Source of the DNA: Pseudomonas viridiflava
GTDB taxonomy: Bacteria; Pseudomonadota; Gammaproteobacteria; Pseudomonadales; Pseudomonadaceae
NCBI RefSeq assembly: GCF_900589395.1
Contig: NZ_UUIS01000096.1
Span: 124,001 to 188,000, forward strand
DNA: 64,000 nt
Reading direction: 5' to 3'
Shown here: one piece after another, positions 1 through 7,959 of the stretch
Layout of the letters: each line of letters starts with the position of its first letter
Numbering within the stretch: position 1 is the first letter of the stretch
Program-made: the position numbers and the translations under genes
Notes under the pieces: model-generated
The model's database searches: none
Told to the model about the DNA's origin: nothing
The model's input: only the letters and a program-made list of their open reading frames with translations

Positions 1-1
1 C

Positions 2-193
2 CACCCCAGCGGCCTGGGCAAGGAGATCCTGGATAACTACCGTGGCGAAAAGGCGGTGGTGGAGGTGATACGGCGTTTCCAGCATGAGAACTTCATTCAC
101 GGCACCCCGGTCGACCCGCACAGTTCGACGCTGGAGTTTCCGATCAAGCTGACCAGCGCTGGTGTCGATGAGGCCAAGCGGCTGGAAGCCTGA
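2..193 (+). CDS. C-terminal end of an unidentified protein (partial, truncated by window start)
   Basis: An open frame enters from the left edge and ends at TGA 191-193, giving the last 63 residues. It starts HPSGLGKEILDNYR and ends with AGVDEAKRLEA. The tail is charged and soluble, with no membrane segment or signal. Codon use is GC-rich like the neighbours, and a strong terminator follows about 50 bases downstream, which supports a real gene end. I do not recognise the family, and 63 residues are too few to assign a function. Confidence 0.6.
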   Translation, partial: HPSGLGKEILDNYRGEKAVVEVIRRFQHENFIHGTPVDPHSSTLEFPIKLTSAGVDEAKRLEA

Positions 194-240
194 AAAGTGG
201 AATGAACCTGCAGGTTCGGCCACGTCGCTGTAAATAAAAA

Positions 241-268
241 AGGCTCAGGTTCTTACCTGGGCCTTTTT
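241..268 (+). terminator. Rho-independent terminator
   Basis: A 10-bp stem AGGCTCAGGT / ACCTGGGCCT with a TCTT loop (one G-T wobble) is preceded by an A-run and followed by TTTTT. It sits 47 bases after the stop of the left-edge gene and should end that transcript. Confidence 0.85.
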
Positions 269-555
269 GCATGTCTGGCGTTCACAAAGATCGCCTTGGC
301 TTTTTGCCGCCATTCATAGCGCCGTCCATCGGTCTGCGCCGCTTGCAGAACGAACTGCCCCGAATGGCCCTGGCTCGAACCGTACAAGGCCTCACGGAAA
401 AGGTATCGAGCCCTTCAATCATCGGCTCGGTGCCCGGCAGAACACGACGGCAAAGCGCCACGCGACTGGCGGTGACGCGGTTTGCAAAGCGTTCACAGGG
501 CGGTGTCTGCGCCGGGGCTGGTTTTGCTTTCCAGGAAATCAGGAGGGATTGATCC
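269..555. other. Intergenic region with no recognised gene
   Basis: The 287 bases between the terminator and the HPF-like gene hold only overlapping open frames with no plausible start or family signature. The right end carries the Shine-Dalgarno AGGAGGG of the next gene. The promoter of the hibernation pair presumably lies here, but I see no clear -35/-10 pair. Confidence 0.4.
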
Positions 556-981
556 ATGCTGGTACAGGTAGACAGCAATCATATCGAAGGCGGCGCCGAC
601 CTTCAGGAGTGGGTCGGCAGCACGGTGGTGGATGAGCTGGAACGCTACACCTCGCTGCTGACGCGGGTAGAGGTTCACGTTGGTGATGTGAACGCACAGA
701 AAGCCGGTCCCCAGGACAAACGCTGCCAGATCGAAGTACGTCCCAAGGGCCACAGCGCACTGTCGGCCACGCATCAGGCCGAAAGCCTGGAGCTGGCGGT
801 CACCGGCGCTGCCAGAAAAATCCATCATGCGCTTGAGCATCTGACCGGACGTCTTTCGCCCAAGGTCGAGTCCACCGGCCACCTCATGGCCCCTGCGGCC
901 CAGGAGCAATCGCCGGCGCAGATCGACGCCTTGCTCGAAGATGATTTTCTGGCCCGGCAGGCCGATCTGGACAAGTCCTGA
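556..981 (+). CDS. HPF/RaiA-family (sigma-54 modulation/S30EA) ribosome-associated protein
   Basis: This 141-residue protein has the layout of the short hibernation-factor domain: a charged N-terminal helix, then a beta strand with VEVHVGDVNAQK, then QIEVRPKGHSALSATHQA and a helix ending near LTGRLSP. Proteins of this family bind the 30S decoding region and silence or dimerise ribosomes. The last 40 residues are an acidic, low-complexity extension without the long-HPF dimerisation domain. The start is supported by AGGAGGG eight bases upstream. The next gene, a baeRF protein, begins 11 bases after this stop, so the two are probably co-transcribed. The family call comes from overall pattern; the specific role in stress or hibernation is inference. 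Confidence 0.75.
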   Translation: MLVQVDSNHIEGGADLQEWVGSTVVDELERYTSLLTRVEVHVGDVNAQKAGPQDKRCQIEVRPKGHSALSATHQAESLELAVTGAARKIHHALEHLTGRLSPKVESTGHLMAPAAQEQSPAQIDALLEDDFLARQADLDKS

Positions 982-992
982 GGAGGTTGCTC

Positions 993-2144
993 ATGATCCC
1001 GATTCAACCCTTTACACGCCAGACACTGGATACGCTGCTGGCCCTGGCGGACCGCACGAACCTGAGTGTCTACATGCCCGCTCACCCGACATTCCCGGAG
1101 CGTGCGCAAGATCCGATTCGCCTCAAGAATCTCATCAAGGATCTGGAAGCCGGACTGGCAGAACGGTCGCTGCCGGCCCAGGCGTTGCTGGCGCCGTTTC
1201 ATCAGCTGGTGGACGACACCGCGTTCTGGAATGCCTGCCCGCCGGCGATTGCGATCTTCGGCGGCGACGAGCATTTTCTCGTGGTGGGGCTGCATCAGCC
1301 GGTGCCAGAGATCGCCATCGTCAACCGCCACCCCTACCTCAGGCCCTTGCTGCGCCTGGCGCCGATGACCGGGCGCTACCAGGCGCTGTGCCTGACCCGT
1401 GACAGCGTGCAGGTGTATGAAGGCGACGCGCAGCGGCTGCGGGACGTCGAATTGCCGCAGGCCGTGCCGACCTCCCAGGCCGAGGCGCTGGGCGAGGAAC
1501 TGACCCCGCGCGACCAGCAAGGCCACCCCGATGGCTTCAGCGGTGCCGGTGAGCGCGGCGATCCGATGATGCACGAGTCCGGTGGCGGCGGTCGCCAGGA
1601 CGAGGTGGACCTGGACCGCGAGCGGTTTTTCCGGGCCGTCGACAAGGCGATTACCGAACACTGCTCACGTGCCTGCAAGTTACCGCTGGTGCTGGTCGCA
1701 CTGCCGGAAAACCAGGCGGCGTTCCGGGCGCTCAGCCACAACCCGTTCCTGCTGGCGGACGGCATCCGTACCGACCCTGCCACGCTGTCGCCCACCCAGT
1801 TGGCGACCGCCTGTGCGACCGTGATGAACCAGCGCTACGAGGACTCGTTGCAGGCGGCATTCGACCGCTTTGGCGTGGCGCAGGGGCAACGGCTGACCGC
1901 TTCGCGGCTGCCGGACATTGAGCAGGCAGCCCGGGAAGGGCGGGTGGCGCTGCTGCTGGTGGAAGCCGATGACGCCTTCGAGGCGCTGACACCGGCCGAC
2001 ACAGACGACCCGGTCCGGCGTGAGGACGCGGCGCTGGATGAGCTGATCCTGGCCGTGATCCTCCAAGGCGGCGACGTGGTGGTCGTCCCCGCCGAGCGTT
2101 CCATGCCGGTCGATGGCCGCGCGGCAGCTGTGCTGCGTTACTGA
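993..2144 (+). CDS. Bacterial archaeo-eukaryotic release factor-like protein (baeRF family 3-like)
   Basis: A 383-residue soluble protein. Its central stretch matches the eRF1-like baeRF proteins: a basic motif RDQQGHPDG (near residue 170), then a glycine-rich loop HESGGGGRQDE and VDLDRERFFRAVDKAI, the segment where eRF1 relatives carry their peptidyl-tRNA hydrolysis loop. The N-terminal half resembles the family's PxxxxDPIRLKNLI region. I chose ATG 993, with AGGAGG six bases upstream, over TTG 987. It follows the HPF-like gene by 11 bases, implying joint action on ribosomes, for example release of stalled or hibernating complexes. That role is inferred from context; eRF1 itself uses a GGQ motif and here the loop reads GGGGRQ. 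Confidence 0.7.
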   Translation: MIPIQPFTRQTLDTLLALADRTNLSVYMPAHPTFPERAQDPIRLKNLIKDLEAGLAERSLPAQALLAPFHQLVDDTAFWNACPPAIAIFGGDEHFLVVGLHQPVPEIAIVNRHPYLRPLLRLAPMTGRYQALCLTRDSVQVYEGDAQRLRDVELPQAVPTSQAEALGEELTPRDQQGHPDGFSGAGERGDPMMHESGGGGRQDEVDLDRERFFRAVDKAITEHCSRACKLPLVLVALPENQAAFRALSHNPFLLADGIRTDPATLSPTQLATACATVMNQRYEDSLQAAFDRFGVAQGQRLTASRLPDIEQAAREGRVALLLVEADDAFEALTPADTDDPVRREDAALDELILAVILQGGDVVVVPAERSMPVDGRAAAVLRY

Positions 2145-2259
2145 ACGACGCACAGCCTTGCTGTCCGGCAATGCGAGCGTACCCATTGGCCTGTGCATCG
2201 CTGCAGCGCAGCCTGCGGCACCTTCGAACCAGAACCGACCATCGTGTCCTGGAGGCACC

Positions 2260-3930
2260 ATGAATTACCCGACATGCAAAGCGGCGCTGGCCGCCCTGAC
2301 CCTGGCACTCGGCCTTTCCCAGGCGAGCGCTGCTGAAACCAGACGCGTTGATGTAATGCTGGTAGGGGGCGGCATCATGAGCTCGACACTGGCGGTATGG
2401 CTCAGTGAGCTGGAACCGGGGTGGTCGATGGAAATGGTCGAGCGCCTGGACAAGGTGGCCGAGGAAAGCTCCAACGGCTGGAACAATGCCGGTACCGGTC
2501 ACTCGGCCCTCGCCGAGCTGAACTACACCCCGGAAAAAGACGGCAAGATCGACATCACCAAGGCGGTCGAAATCAACGAAGCGTTCCAGATCACCCGGCA
2601 GTTCCTGGCCTGGCAGGTGAAAAACGGCGTGCTCAAGAACCCTCGCTCTTTCATCAACTCCACGCCGCACATGAGTTTCGTGTGGGGCGACGACAATATC
2701 CGCTTCCTGAAAAAGCGCTACGAGGCGTTGCAGGCCAGCCCGTTGTTCCGGCCGATGCAGTTTTCCGAAGACCCTGAGCAGATCCGGCAATGGGTGCCGC
2801 TGATGATGGAAGGCCGGGACCCGACGCAAAAGATCGCCGCGACCTGGACGCCCATCGGCACCGACGTCAATTTTGGCGAGATCACCCGGCAGTTCGTCAG
2901 CCACTTGCAGAGCCGCGAGAACTTCGTGCTCAAGCTGTCGACAGAGGTGCGCGACATCACCCGCAACGACGATGGTTCCTGGCACGTCGAATACAAGAAC
3001 CTCAAGGACGGCAGTACCGCGGCCACCGATGCGAAGTTCGTGTTCATCGGCGCCGGCGGTGCGGCGTTGCCGTTGCTGCAGAAGTCCGGGATCGATGAAG
3101 CCAAAGACTACGCCGGTTTCCCGGTCGGCGGCTCCTTTCTGGTGACCGAGAATACCGCCCTGGCCGAACGGCACATGGCCAAGGCCTACGGCATTGCCGC
3201 CACCGGCGCGCCGCCGATGTCGGTGCCGCACCTGGATACGCGGGTGCTCGATGGCAAGCGGATGATCCTGTTCGGCCCGTTCGCAACGTTTTCCACCAAG
3301 TTCCTCAAGGAAGGCTCGTATTTCGATCTGGCCGCCAGCATGACGTTTCACAATGTCTGGCCGATGATGCGCGTCGGCGCGCGTGAGTTCGACCTGGTGC
3401 AGTACCTGGCCGGGCAGTTGATGCAATCGGACGACGATCGTTTCGAGGCCTTGCAAACCTATCTGCCCCAGGCCAGGAAGGAAGACTGGCGCTTGTGGCA
3501 GGCCGGGCAGCGTGTGCAGATCATCAAGAAGGATGACGACAAGGGCGGGGTGCTCAAGCTCGGCACCGAAGTGGTGGCCTCGCACGACGGCAGCATTGCC
3601 GCCTTGCTGGGCGCATCCCCAGGGGCGTCGACCGCGGCACCCATCATGCTCGACCTGATGCAGAAGGTATTCAAGGACAAGCTGGCCACGGCCGCCTGGC
3701 AGGACAAGGTGCGCCAGATCGTGCCCAGCTATGGCACGCGCCTGAACGAGCATCCCGACCAGGTCGTGGCCGAATGGCGCTACACCAGTGACGTGCTGCA
3801 ACTGACGATGCCACCGGACATCGACCGTCAACCCGGCGCCACGCCCGATGTCGATCCTATCACCCGCAAGAACCTGGACGCCGACCCGGACCTGAACCCT
3901 GACCCGGGCCCTGAAGGCGGCGCGCATTGA
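2260..3930 (+). CDS. mqo: Malate:quinone oxidoreductase with N-terminal signal peptide
   Basis: A 556-residue FAD enzyme that oxidises malate to oxaloacetate and passes electrons to quinone. The dinucleotide motif VMLVGGGIMSST (near residue 30), the SSNGWNNAGTGHS block, and the substrate regions TPHMSFVWG and GASPGASTAAPIML are all present and match Mqo. Start ATG 2260 follows TGGAGG. The first 23 residues form a signal peptide (MNYPTCKAALAALTLALG..QASA), so this copy may be exported or anchored facing the periplasm, unlike classical cytosolic-face Mqo. The C-terminus carries an unusual tail rich in D, P and N after residue 530. Pseudomonas often has several mqo paralogues; this resembles the secreted-type copy. 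Confidence 0.92.
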   Translation: MNYPTCKAALAALTLALGLSQASAAETRRVDVMLVGGGIMSSTLAVWLSELEPGWSMEMVERLDKVAEESSNGWNNAGTGHSALAELNYTPEKDGKIDITKAVEINEAFQITRQFLAWQVKNGVLKNPRSFINSTPHMSFVWGDDNIRFLKKRYEALQASPLFRPMQFSEDPEQIRQWVPLMMEGRDPTQKIAATWTPIGTDVNFGEITRQFVSHLQSRENFVLKLSTEVRDITRNDDGSWHVEYKNLKDGSTAATDAKFVFIGAGGAALPLLQKSGIDEAKDYAGFPVGGSFLVTENTALAERHMAKAYGIAATGAPPMSVPHLDTRVLDGKRMILFGPFATFSTKFLKEGSYFDLAASMTFHNVWPMMRVGAREFDLVQYLAGQLMQSDDDRFEALQTYLPQARKEDWRLWQAGQRVQIIKKDDDKGGVLKLGTEVVASHDGSIAALLGASPGASTAAPIMLDLMQKVFKDKLATAAWQDKVRQIVPSYGTRLNEHPDQVVAEWRYTSDVLQLTMPPDIDRQPGATPDVDPITRKNLDADPDLNPDPGPEGGAH

Positions 3931-3982
3931 GCACCCGCCTTCACGAACGTGACTGAACGCATCCAGCGCAAGGGAGGTAGAC

Positions 3983-4813
3983 ATGCGTGTGCATCATTTG
4001 AATTGTGGGTGCATGTGCCCGTTGGGCGGTGCCTTGTTCGATGGCTACAGCCGCGGCCTCACCGCCTCTGTGGTGTGCCATTGCCTGCTGATCGAGACCG
4101 CGACCAATGGCTTGATCCTGGTCGACACCGGTTTCGGTCGGCAGGACGTGCAACACCCTGAACGGCTGAGCCGTTTTTTCAGGACCTTCAACAACATCAA
4201 GCTGGAGCCGCGTTTAACCGCCGTCGAGCAACTGCGCTTGCTGGGGTTCGACGCCAACGATGTGCGTCACATTTTGCTCACGCACCTGGATTTCGATCAT
4301 GCCGGCGGCCTGCAGGATTTCCCCAAGGCACGGGTGCACGTCATGCAGCAGGAGCTTGATCACGCAACATTGGCCAGCGGCTGGATCGAGCGACGGCGTT
4401 TTCTTCCGGCGCAGTGGCGTGAGGTCGCCGGCTGGGAGCTGTATGCCCCCGAGGGCGACACCTGGTTCGGTTTCGACTCGGTGCGCGCCCTGGCGGGCGC
4501 GCAAGAGGAGGATATTCTGCTGGTGCCTCTTCGAGGGCATACTGCCGGCCACGCCGGCATTGCCCTTCGTACGGTCGAGGGCTGGAAACTGCATGCCGGC
4601 GATGCCTACTTTCACCATGACGAAGTGCATCTGCCCACACGTCGGTGCCCGCCCGGCATGCGTTTGTACCAGTCCATGATGGACACCGACCGTCAGGCAC
4701 GGCTGCATAACCAGCAGCGCCTGCGCCAGCTGGCCGCCGACGGCGGCGCAGCGGTGGACATCTTCTGCAGCCATGATGCGCGCGAGCTGCAACGGGCGCA
4801 GGCTCAGACCTGA
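3983..4813 (+). CDS. MBL-fold metallo-hydrolase (lactonase/quorum-quenching-like)
   Basis: A 276-residue metallo-beta-lactamase-fold hydrolase. The metal site THLDFDHAGG (HxxDFDH; the first two ligands, H and D, near residues 97-101) is clear, followed by a second histidine in LRGHTAGHAG and an aspartate in LHAGDAYFH. This layout fits AHL-lactonase-like and glyoxalase II-like enzymes. The N-terminus MRVHHLNCGCMCP is typical of a Pseudomonas MBL subgroup. Start ATG 3983 has GGGAGG upstream. It follows mqo by 52 bases on the same strand and its stop overlaps the convergent citMHS stop by 10 bases. The substrate cannot be named from sequence. Confidence 0.85.
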   Translation: MRVHHLNCGCMCPLGGALFDGYSRGLTASVVCHCLLIETATNGLILVDTGFGRQDVQHPERLSRFFRTFNNIKLEPRLTAVEQLRLLGFDANDVRHILLTHLDFDHAGGLQDFPKARVHVMQQELDHATLASGWIERRRFLPAQWREVAGWELYAPEGDTWFGFDSVRALAGAQEEDILLVPLRGHTAGHAGIALRTVEGWKLHAGDAYFHHDEVHLPTRRCPPGMRLYQSMMDTDRQARLHNQQRLRQLAADGGAAVDIFCSHDARELQRAQAQT

Positions 4814-6108
4814 ATCACGCCGATCATCACCGCAAACACCAGCATCACCAGGCTGACGCCCCAGGCCCAGAAAAAGGTAAAGGCGATGTGCTTGCGCAGC
4901 TCCACCCCGGCCAGGGCCAGCGCGAGGTACACGCTGGGCACCACGGGGCTGATCGAAAAGCCGGTGTTCTCACCGATCAGCATGGCCCGTGCCACCGACT
5001 CCAGGGGCACGCCGGCCGCCATGGCCACGTCGCGGATCACGGGCAACAGGGCAAAGTAGTAAGCATCGGGCGAGAAGATCATTCCCAGCGGCACGCCGAA
5101 GGCCCCGACGATCACGTGCAGGTACTGCGCCGACCCTGCTGGCAGCACATCGATCAGCGCCAGCGCCATGCCGTCTGACATTTTCGCGCCTGACAACACG
5201 CCCAGCAGCACGGCGGCGGCCATCATCACCATGACCATCTGCAGCGCATCCCAGGCATGGGCCTTGAGCCGTTCAGCCTGCACATCCAGCGAAAAATTCA
5301 GCGGCAGGGCAATGCCCAGGCCGACGATAAAGCAGGCGTACAAGGGAAAGATGCCGGTGAACAGGCACGCCAGGATCGCCACGGTCAGGCCGACATTGAG
5401 CCAGTAGCGCAGCGTTGTCGGCGACAGCGCGTACTCTCTGGGGTCGGTGTGCGTGGCCTCGAAATCGACGGTGGCCGCCGCACTGAGCGAGCGCCCCTGC
5501 CGGCGTTGTGCACGCAGGCCCAGCACGCCGGCGATCAGCAGCATGCACGCCAGCCCGACGACCTGCACCGGGATCAGGCCCAGCCACAACTGGGTGGCGT
5601 CGAGCCCCGAGACGGCGGCGGCACGGGCCGTGGTCCCGCCCCAGGGCACCATGTTCATGACCCCGGCGGTGGTGCCCACCAGGCAGAGCAGTAACAGCGG
5701 GCTCATGTTCACGCGGCGATACAGCGGCAGCAGGGCCGGAATCGTCAGCAGAAAGGTAGCCGCGCCGACACCGTCCAGGTGCACCACGGCCGTTGCCAGC
5801 ACGGTGACCAGCGCGACGGCCAGGGGGCGGCCGCCGGTGCTGCGGATCAGAAAGTTGACCAGCGGATCGAACAGGCCGCGGTCGCGCATGATGCCGAAGT
5901 ACAGAATGGCAAACAGAAACAGCGCCGCGGTGGGGGCGACGGTCAGCAGCCCGCTCTTGATGAACTCGCCAATCTGCTGCGGCGAAAAGCCGGCCACCAG
6001 GCAGATGGCAACCGGAATGGTACTGAAGGCCACCACCGGACTGATCCGGCGCAGCAGAATCAGGGCAATGATGCCCAGCATCATGATGAAACCCAGCAGG
6101 GTGATCAT
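4804..6108 (-). CDS. CitMHS-family citrate/tricarboxylate-metal:proton symporter
   Basis: A 434-residue inner-membrane carrier with about 11-12 hydrophobic segments. The N-terminus MITLLGFIMMLGIIALIL and blocks such as HLDGVGAATFLLTIPALLPLY, the GTTAGVMNMVPWGG loop and the C-terminal GENTGFSISPVVPSVYLALAL are characteristic of CitMHS transporters that import metal-complexed citrate or similar acids. Start ATG 6108 has GAGG upstream. It is the last gene of a three-gene minus-strand operon behind two AtuA-type proteins, so it probably imports the substrate those proteins act on. Its 3' end overlaps that of the MBL hydrolase. Confidence 0.85.
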   Translation of the reverse strand: MITLLGFIMMLGIIALILLRRISPVVAFSTIPVAICLVAGFSPQQIGEFIKSGLLTVAPTAALFLFAILYFGIMRDRGLFDPLVNFLIRSTGGRPLAVALVTVLATAVVHLDGVGAATFLLTIPALLPLYRRVNMSPLLLLCLVGTTAGVMNMVPWGGTTARAAAVSGLDATQLWLGLIPVQVVGLACMLLIAGVLGLRAQRRQGRSLSAAATVDFEATHTDPREYALSPTTLRYWLNVGLTVAILACLFTGIFPLYACFIVGLGIALPLNFSLDVQAERLKAHAWDALQMVMVMMAAAVLLGVLSGAKMSDGMALALIDVLPAGSAQYLHVIVGAFGVPLGMIFSPDAYYFALLPVIRDVAMAAGVPLESVARAMLIGENTGFSISPVVPSVYLALALAGVELRKHIAFTFFWAWGVSLVMLVFAVMIGVIQV

Positions 6109-6175
6109 AGGTCTTGCCTCAGCTTGTTTTTATTGTCGGGGCGATCAAAAGGGCTGTATCGGCGTCAGCCGGGTG

Positions 6176-6508
6176 CTAACGGGCAGGCGGCGGCGCGGGT
6201 ACACGCATCGACAGCAGCAGGTAGCTCAGGCTCTTGCCGTGCCGGTCCAGGCCGGGGCTCTGGTTGACGCCGCCTTCCAGGGCGTTTTCCAGCACGAAGT
6301 TCAGCGCCTTGAGGGTGTCCAGCGCGTAGCGCTTCACGCTGTCGGGACGCCGGCTGGCGAAGTGCTCGGCCACCCGTTCGGCGGTGACTTCACGGGCCAG
6401 CCAGGCGTAATGCGCCTCGTCGAGCGGGAATACGGCAATGCTCAGAATATTGCCCTTGTCGCCGGCGCGGGCGTGGGCGTAGTCGGCAAGCGTCACGAAT
6501 GCAGTCAT
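6176..6508 (-). CDS. AtuA-related small protein (C-terminal AtuA-type domain)
   Basis: A 110-residue protein with the pattern LADYAHARAGDKGNILSIAVFP, which I recognise from the small domain that accompanies acyclic-terpene-utilisation AtuA proteins, either fused or as a separate gene. Its ATG at 6508 overlaps the TGA of the upstream AtuA-like gene (TGATG), a translational coupling that marks them as partners. A GTG at 6517 is an alternative start but would overlap more. No signal peptide or membrane segment. Function is unknown; it is probably a second subunit of the AtuA-like protein. Confidence 0.8.
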   Translation of the reverse strand: MTAFVTLADYAHARAGDKGNILSIAVFPLDEAHYAWLAREVTAERVAEHFASRRPDSVKRYALDTLKALNFVLENALEGGVNQSPGLDRHGKSLSYLLLSMRVPAPPPAR

Positions 6509-7860
6509 CAGTACCACTCCAGGCGGGTTTGGATTTCACCACGCGCGATCAGAAAGCCTTGGGTGGTGATGCTTTCGCTGAGGTGTCGGCGCACGCCGCC
6601 GCCACCGGCCGGGCCGTTGGTGTACAGCGACTCGACTTCGGCCAGCAGGGTGTTCACCAGCGCCCGATCCGGGTTGATCAAGCCGACCCGTACGCGCACG
6701 TCTTCCAGGTCGGCGGCGTGGGCCAGGCGCTGGGTGAGGTACTCGCCGCGGCTGTCGTTGAACAGGCTGGCAACCCCTGACAGGTCGATCCAGGGACGCA
6801 CCTGCGGTGCCAGCGTCTCGAACCGCTGCAGGAGGATTTCACGCGCCAGGGCCGCACGCTGGAGCGCGCCGGGACCGGCATAGGAAATCTCGGCTTCACC
6901 GAACCACAACCCGCGCAGACCGACCAGGCCCTTGAGCTGCGCCGGTTGCGGATGGCCCTGAATACCGGTGATCGCCACCCGGTCCGGGCCCACCTGGCTG
7001 ACGCAGGCGTCACCCAGGTCGAGCACCACGTCGGGGGTCAGGTAGGCGCGTGGATCATGAACCTCATACAGCAGTTGTTCCTTGACCGTGCGCTCGGTCA
7101 CCAGGCCGCCGCTGTCGCGGGTCTTGGTCATGACCAGGCGGCCGTCTTCGCTCAGTTCGGCAATCGGGCAACCGAGGTTGGCCAGGTCTGGCACGTCCTT
7201 GATGCCCGGATGGGCAAAATAGCCGCCGGTGACTTGCGTGCAGCATTCGAGCAGGTGCCCGGCGGCGGTGGCGATGGCGATCTTCTGCCAGTCATCGGCG
7301 GCCCAGCCCAGCCCGTGGCGCGCAGGCCCCACGGCCAGCGACGGATCGGCGACCCGGCCGCAGATCACTACATCGGCACCCTCGGCCAGCGCCTGGGCAA
7401 TGCCGTCGGCGCCGGTGTAGACGTTGATCGACACCTGCCGCTCGACAGACAGGTCGGCCGGCAACCAGGCCTGCAGTGAGGCCGGGTCGGCATGCAGCAG
7501 GTCATCGCCGAGCACGCAGGCGATGCGTGCCGGGCGCGTGCCGCCGTCGAGCAGCGTGCGCAGGCGCTGCGCCGCCGCCTGCGGGTTGGCCGCGCCGCCG
7601 TTGGTGATGATCGGGATCCGGTGGTCCAGGCACAGGTCGAGCATCGGTTCGAGAAAATCGAACAGCCGCTCCGAATAGCCGGCCTGCGCATCGCCGCGCT
7701 TGCGCAATTGCGCCTCGGCCAGGGTGCGCTCGGCCAGCAGCTCGAGCATCAGGTAACGCTGACCCGGCAGGCGTGCCAGGTCCTGAGCCAGGCGCAAGGC
7801 GGCATCAGGCCGATCATTGGCAAAGCCGGCGCCGCAGCCGATGTGAATTGTTTTTGTCAT
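6508..7860 (-). CDS. AtuA-family protein (DUF1446, acyclic terpene utilisation-like)
   Basis: A 450-residue cytosolic protein of the AtuA/DUF1446 family. Signature parts seen are IHIGCGAGFANDRPDAA at the start, IITNGGAANPQAAA, ADVVICGRVADPSLAVGP, TGGYFAHPGIKDVPD and a glycine-rich GPAGGGGVRR near the end. Start ATG 7860 is preferred because it follows GGAG and removes a nine-residue extension beginning at 7887. The family is named for citronellol/geranyl catabolism, but the biochemical role is unclear, and here the gene is linked to a tricarboxylate carrier rather than to the atu acyl-CoA genes. It lies 99 bases from a divergent LysR regulator, which probably controls it. Confidence 0.85.
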   Translation of the reverse strand: MTKTIHIGCGAGFANDRPDAALRLAQDLARLPGQRYLMLELLAERTLAEAQLRKRGDAQAGYSERLFDFLEPMLDLCLDHRIPIITNGGAANPQAAAQRLRTLLDGGTRPARIACVLGDDLLHADPASLQAWLPADLSVERQVSINVYTGADGIAQALAEGADVVICGRVADPSLAVGPARHGLGWAADDWQKIAIATAAGHLLECCTQVTGGYFAHPGIKDVPDLANLGCPIAELSEDGRLVMTKTRDSGGLVTERTVKEQLLYEVHDPRAYLTPDVVLDLGDACVSQVGPDRVAITGIQGHPQPAQLKGLVGLRGLWFGEAEISYAGPGALQRAALAREILLQRFETLAPQVRPWIDLSGVASLFNDSRGEYLTQRLAHAADLEDVRVRVGLINPDRALVNTLLAEVESLYTNGPAGGGGVRRHLSESITTQGFLIARGEIQTRLEWY

Positions 7861-7959
7861 CAGGTGCTCCAGTAAGTCTGTAGCCATGATGGCGCCGGCG
7901 TATTATTTTTAGTATTCGAAAGGTCTGAACAATTAATCCATTTCTTTTATAGGTCGTGC

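Noticed and set aside
267..635. Plus-strand frames before the HPF-like gene
   Set aside because: They overlap the HPF-like gene in the wrong frame, are basic and low in complexity, and begin inside the terminator of the previous gene.
1732..3984. 750-codon minus-strand open frame opposite mqo
   Set aside because: A shadow of the mqo and baeRF genes; no motif, no ribosome site and a low-complexity translation.
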